From: Paractinoplanes tereljensis
GTDB lineage: Bacteria > Actinomycetota > Actinomycetes > Mycobacteriales > Micromonosporaceae
NCBI RefSeq assembly: GCF_016862435.1
Contig: NZ_BOMY01000033.1
Location: 1-64,000, forward strand
DNA: 64,000 nt
Direction: 5' to 3'
The notes under the pieces were generated by a model, which was given only the letters and a program-made list of their open reading frames with translations, was not told the origin of the DNA and did not search any database. This document shows, piece after piece, positions 62,792 through 64,000 of this stretch; position 1 is the stretch's first letter, and each line of letters opens with the position of its first letter. The translations under genes and the position numbers were made by a program.

Positions 62792-62810
62792 TCATTCCCC
62801 CGGTATGAGG
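62792..62810. promoter_or_regulatory. Dyad motif copy B (weaker)
   Basis: TCATTCCCCCGGTATGAGG keeps the TCAT...ATGA arms at the same spacing but loses the central G/C pairs. It is 28 bases from copy D, so the two may form a paired site. Confidence 0.4.
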
Positions 62811-62874
62811 AAGGCGCCGCCGCGGTGTGGCTGACTGGGCTGGCATCGCGACATACCGAGAAAGGGCGTGAATC

Positions 62875-63378
62875 ATGGCAACACTGGTCGCCATCGGGTA
62901 TCCCGACGAGACCACGGCGACGGCCGCGTCGCTGGAGGCCGACCGGCTGTCCAAGGACCTGATCCTGCAGCCGGACGCGATCGCGGTGATCATCCGCGAT
63001 CGTGAGGGCAAGTACCACGTGACCACGAACCACCACGCCGTCGGCGGCGGTGCCACGTGGGGGATGTTCTGGGGGCTGCTGTTCGGGCTGCTCTTCTTCA
63101 TCCCGGTGATCGGCATGGCAGTCGGCGCCGGGCTCGGCGCCCTGATGGGCAAGCTGACCAAGGGCTCGATCAACAAGCAGTTCCAGGATCAGGTGCGCGA
63201 CCTGCTGCAGCCGGGCACGTCGGCGCTGTTCCTGATCGTCGAGAAGTCCACCCCGGACAAGGCGATCGACGCACTGAAGAAGTACGGCGGCACGGTACTC
63301 AAGTCGTCGCTGTCCAAGGAGGACGAGGCCGAGTTGCAGGAGGCGCTGCACGGCTCGGACGCGGCCGCCACTGTCTGA
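62875..63378 (+). CDS. DUF1269-family membrane-associated protein
   Basis: A 167-residue protein with the DUF1269 layout: an N-terminal alpha/beta part (MATLVAIGYPDETTA), a Gly-rich hydrophobic hairpin (about residues 58-100, WGMFWGLLFGLLFFIPVIGM) and a C-terminal alpha/beta part (TSALFLIVEKSTPDKAIDAL). Members are often stress-induced; function is not established. ATG 62875 has AAAGGG upstream. Divergent from the six-gene operon and downstream of motif copies D and B. Confidence 0.9.
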   Translation: MATLVAIGYPDETTATAASLEADRLSKDLILQPDAIAVIIRDREGKYHVTTNHHAVGGGATWGMFWGLLFGLLFFIPVIGMAVGAGLGALMGKLTKGSINKQFQDQVRDLLQPGTSALFLIVEKSTPDKAIDALKKYGGTVLKSSLSKEDEAELQEALHGSDAAATV

Positions 63379-63387
63379 CCTATCCGC

Positions 63388-63424
63388 GGCCTGCGTCGTT
63401 CATCCGTCTCGAATGACGCAGGCC
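63388..63424. promoter_or_regulatory. Hairpin containing dyad motif copy C
   Basis: A 10-bp stem GGCCTGCGTC/GACGCAGGCC extends through a G-T mismatch into TTC/GAA with a 9-base loop. Inside it, 63400-63418 reads TCATCCGTCTCGAATGACG, a full match to the dyad motif. It is 9 bases after DUF1269 and 26 bases before the GH63-like gene, so it may act both as terminator and as operator. Confidence 0.6.
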
Positions 63425-63450
63425 ACCCGGCCCGGGCCGACGATGAGGGC

Positions 63451-64000
63451 ATGACGAACGTCGAGCAGCAGCGCCTCGCCGACGTGTTCCCCTGGCGGCG
63501 ATGGGGCCCCTACCTCAGCGAACGGCAGTGGGGTTCGGTTCGCGAGGACTACAGTCCGGGCGGTGACGCCTGGGGCTACCTGAGCCATGACGCGGCCCGC
63601 AGCCGGGCCTACCGGTGGGGTGAGGACGGCATCGCCGGCTTCAGCGACGACCACCAGCAGCTCTGCCTGGCCCTGGCGATGTGGAACGGGCAGGACCCGA
63701 TCCTCAAGGAACGGTTCTTCGGGGTGACCAACGCCGAGGGCAACCACGGCGAGGACGTCAAGGAGTACTACTTCTACGTCGACGGCCTGCCCTCCCACGC
63801 GTACATGCGGATGATTTACAAATACCCCCAAGGCCCTTTTCCGTACGAGGACCTGGTGGCCACCAACCGCAGTCGCGGGCGCGACGCCTTTGAATACGAG
63901 CTGCTCGACACCGGCGTTTTCGACCAGGACCGCTATTTCGACGTCGAGGTGGAGTACGCGAAGGCGACGCCGGAGGACATCCTGTGCCGGATCACCGTGC
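63451..64000 (+). CDS. GH63-like glucosidase, N-terminal part (runs off the window)
   Basis: The open frame from ATG 63451 continues past the right edge; 183 complete codons are visible. The translation (LADVFPWRRWGPYLSERQWG, then YRWGEDGIAGFSDD, then NGQDPILKERFFGVTNAEG) matches the start of the large actinobacterial MGH1/GH63-type mannosyl-oligosaccharide glucosidase-like proteins, usually around 900 residues. The full protein and catalytic residues lie outside. Motif copy C is 32 bases upstream. Confidence 0.85.
   Translation, partial: MTNVEQQRLADVFPWRRWGPYLSERQWGSVREDYSPGGDAWGYLSHDAARSRAYRWGEDGIAGFSDDHQQLCLALAMWNGQDPILKERFFGVTNAEGNHGEDVKEYYFYVDGLPSHAYMRMIYKYPQGPFPYEDLVATNRSRGRDAFEYELLDTGVFDQDRYFDVEVEYAKATPEDILCRITV

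Noticed and set aside
62790..62810. SigB-type stress promoter at motif copy B
   Set aside because: The GTTCAT and GGTAT parts are only a few bases apart, far too close for a -35/-10 pair; they fit the dyad motif better.

Overview
The window is very GC-rich, densely packed bacterial DNA. GTG starts are common, genes are often coupled by 4-base ATGA/GTGA overlaps, and many families are actinobacterial (Tad pilus without a secretin, MmyB-type XRE regulator, DUF7144, BlaI/M56 pair, an iron box of the DtxR/IdeR type). With three chemoreceptors and several secreted plant-polysaccharide glycosidases, the best guess is a soil actinomycete of the Micromonosporaceae, Actinoplanes-like. This is inference from gene content only; no rRNA or tRNA gene is visible.

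Layout. (1) 66-8270, minus strand: a Tad/Flp pilus operon (flp, tadE, cpaB, cpaE, tadA, tadB, tadC). A single-domain response regulator precedes it and a GAF-PAS histidine kinase ends it. The 59-residue Flp pilin (7549-7728) is easily missed. (2) 8338-9252: a siderophore-interacting flavoprotein under an iron box. (3) 9354-21867: an exopolysaccharide block. A seven-gene minus-strand operon carries a 3-acetamido sugar-nucleotide module (dehydrogenase, aminotransferase, acetyltransferase), an initiating sugar transferase, a MurJ-Wzy fusion, a glycosyltransferase and a Wzz/tyrosine-kinase-like protein. A secreted GH5 and a NodB deacetylase flank it. (4) 21864-28755: mixed metabolic genes (homocysteine methyltransferase, GH42, emfourin-like inhibitor, phosphotransferase-like protein, MmyB-type regulator and FAD oxidoreductase).

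(5) 28893-41398 is a carbohydrate-utilisation locus: secreted GH3 and GH35, a LacI-family repressor, a sugar ABC importer lacking its ATPase, and a cytoplasmic GH31 of the YicI alpha-xylosidase type. Three identical 14-bp palindromes (TCGAAGCGCTTCGA) sit in its control regions. The enzyme set matches xyloglucan side chains and backbone, and I propose uptake of isoprimeverose or a small xyloglucan oligosaccharide. A PfkB kinase and a GH4 enzyme follow (41805-44163).

(6) 44164-45442 has no credible gene. It holds a large inverted repeat, a second hairpin sharing its core, and about eight degenerate tandem copies of a roughly 93-bp unit. (7) 45443-58726: CGNR protein and MFS exporter, three chemoreceptors, a cysteine-free peroxiredoxin-like protein, DUF1232, GNAT, BlaI/M56 and EamA genes. 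(8) 58692-62709 is a compact six-gene minus-strand operon (large membrane protein, two tandem ~66-residue paralogues, a TTTGYGD channel, DUF7144, AI-2E-type transporter). It is divergent from a DUF1269 gene; a GH63-like gene runs off the right edge.

Across 50-64 kb a dyad motif, TCATCCG-N3-SGRRTGA, recurs upstream of at least five genes in the matching orientation. It looks like the operator of a small undescribed regulon that includes the six-gene membrane operon. This motif with its operon, the xyloglucan locus and the 44-45 kb repeats are the parts most worth a second look.
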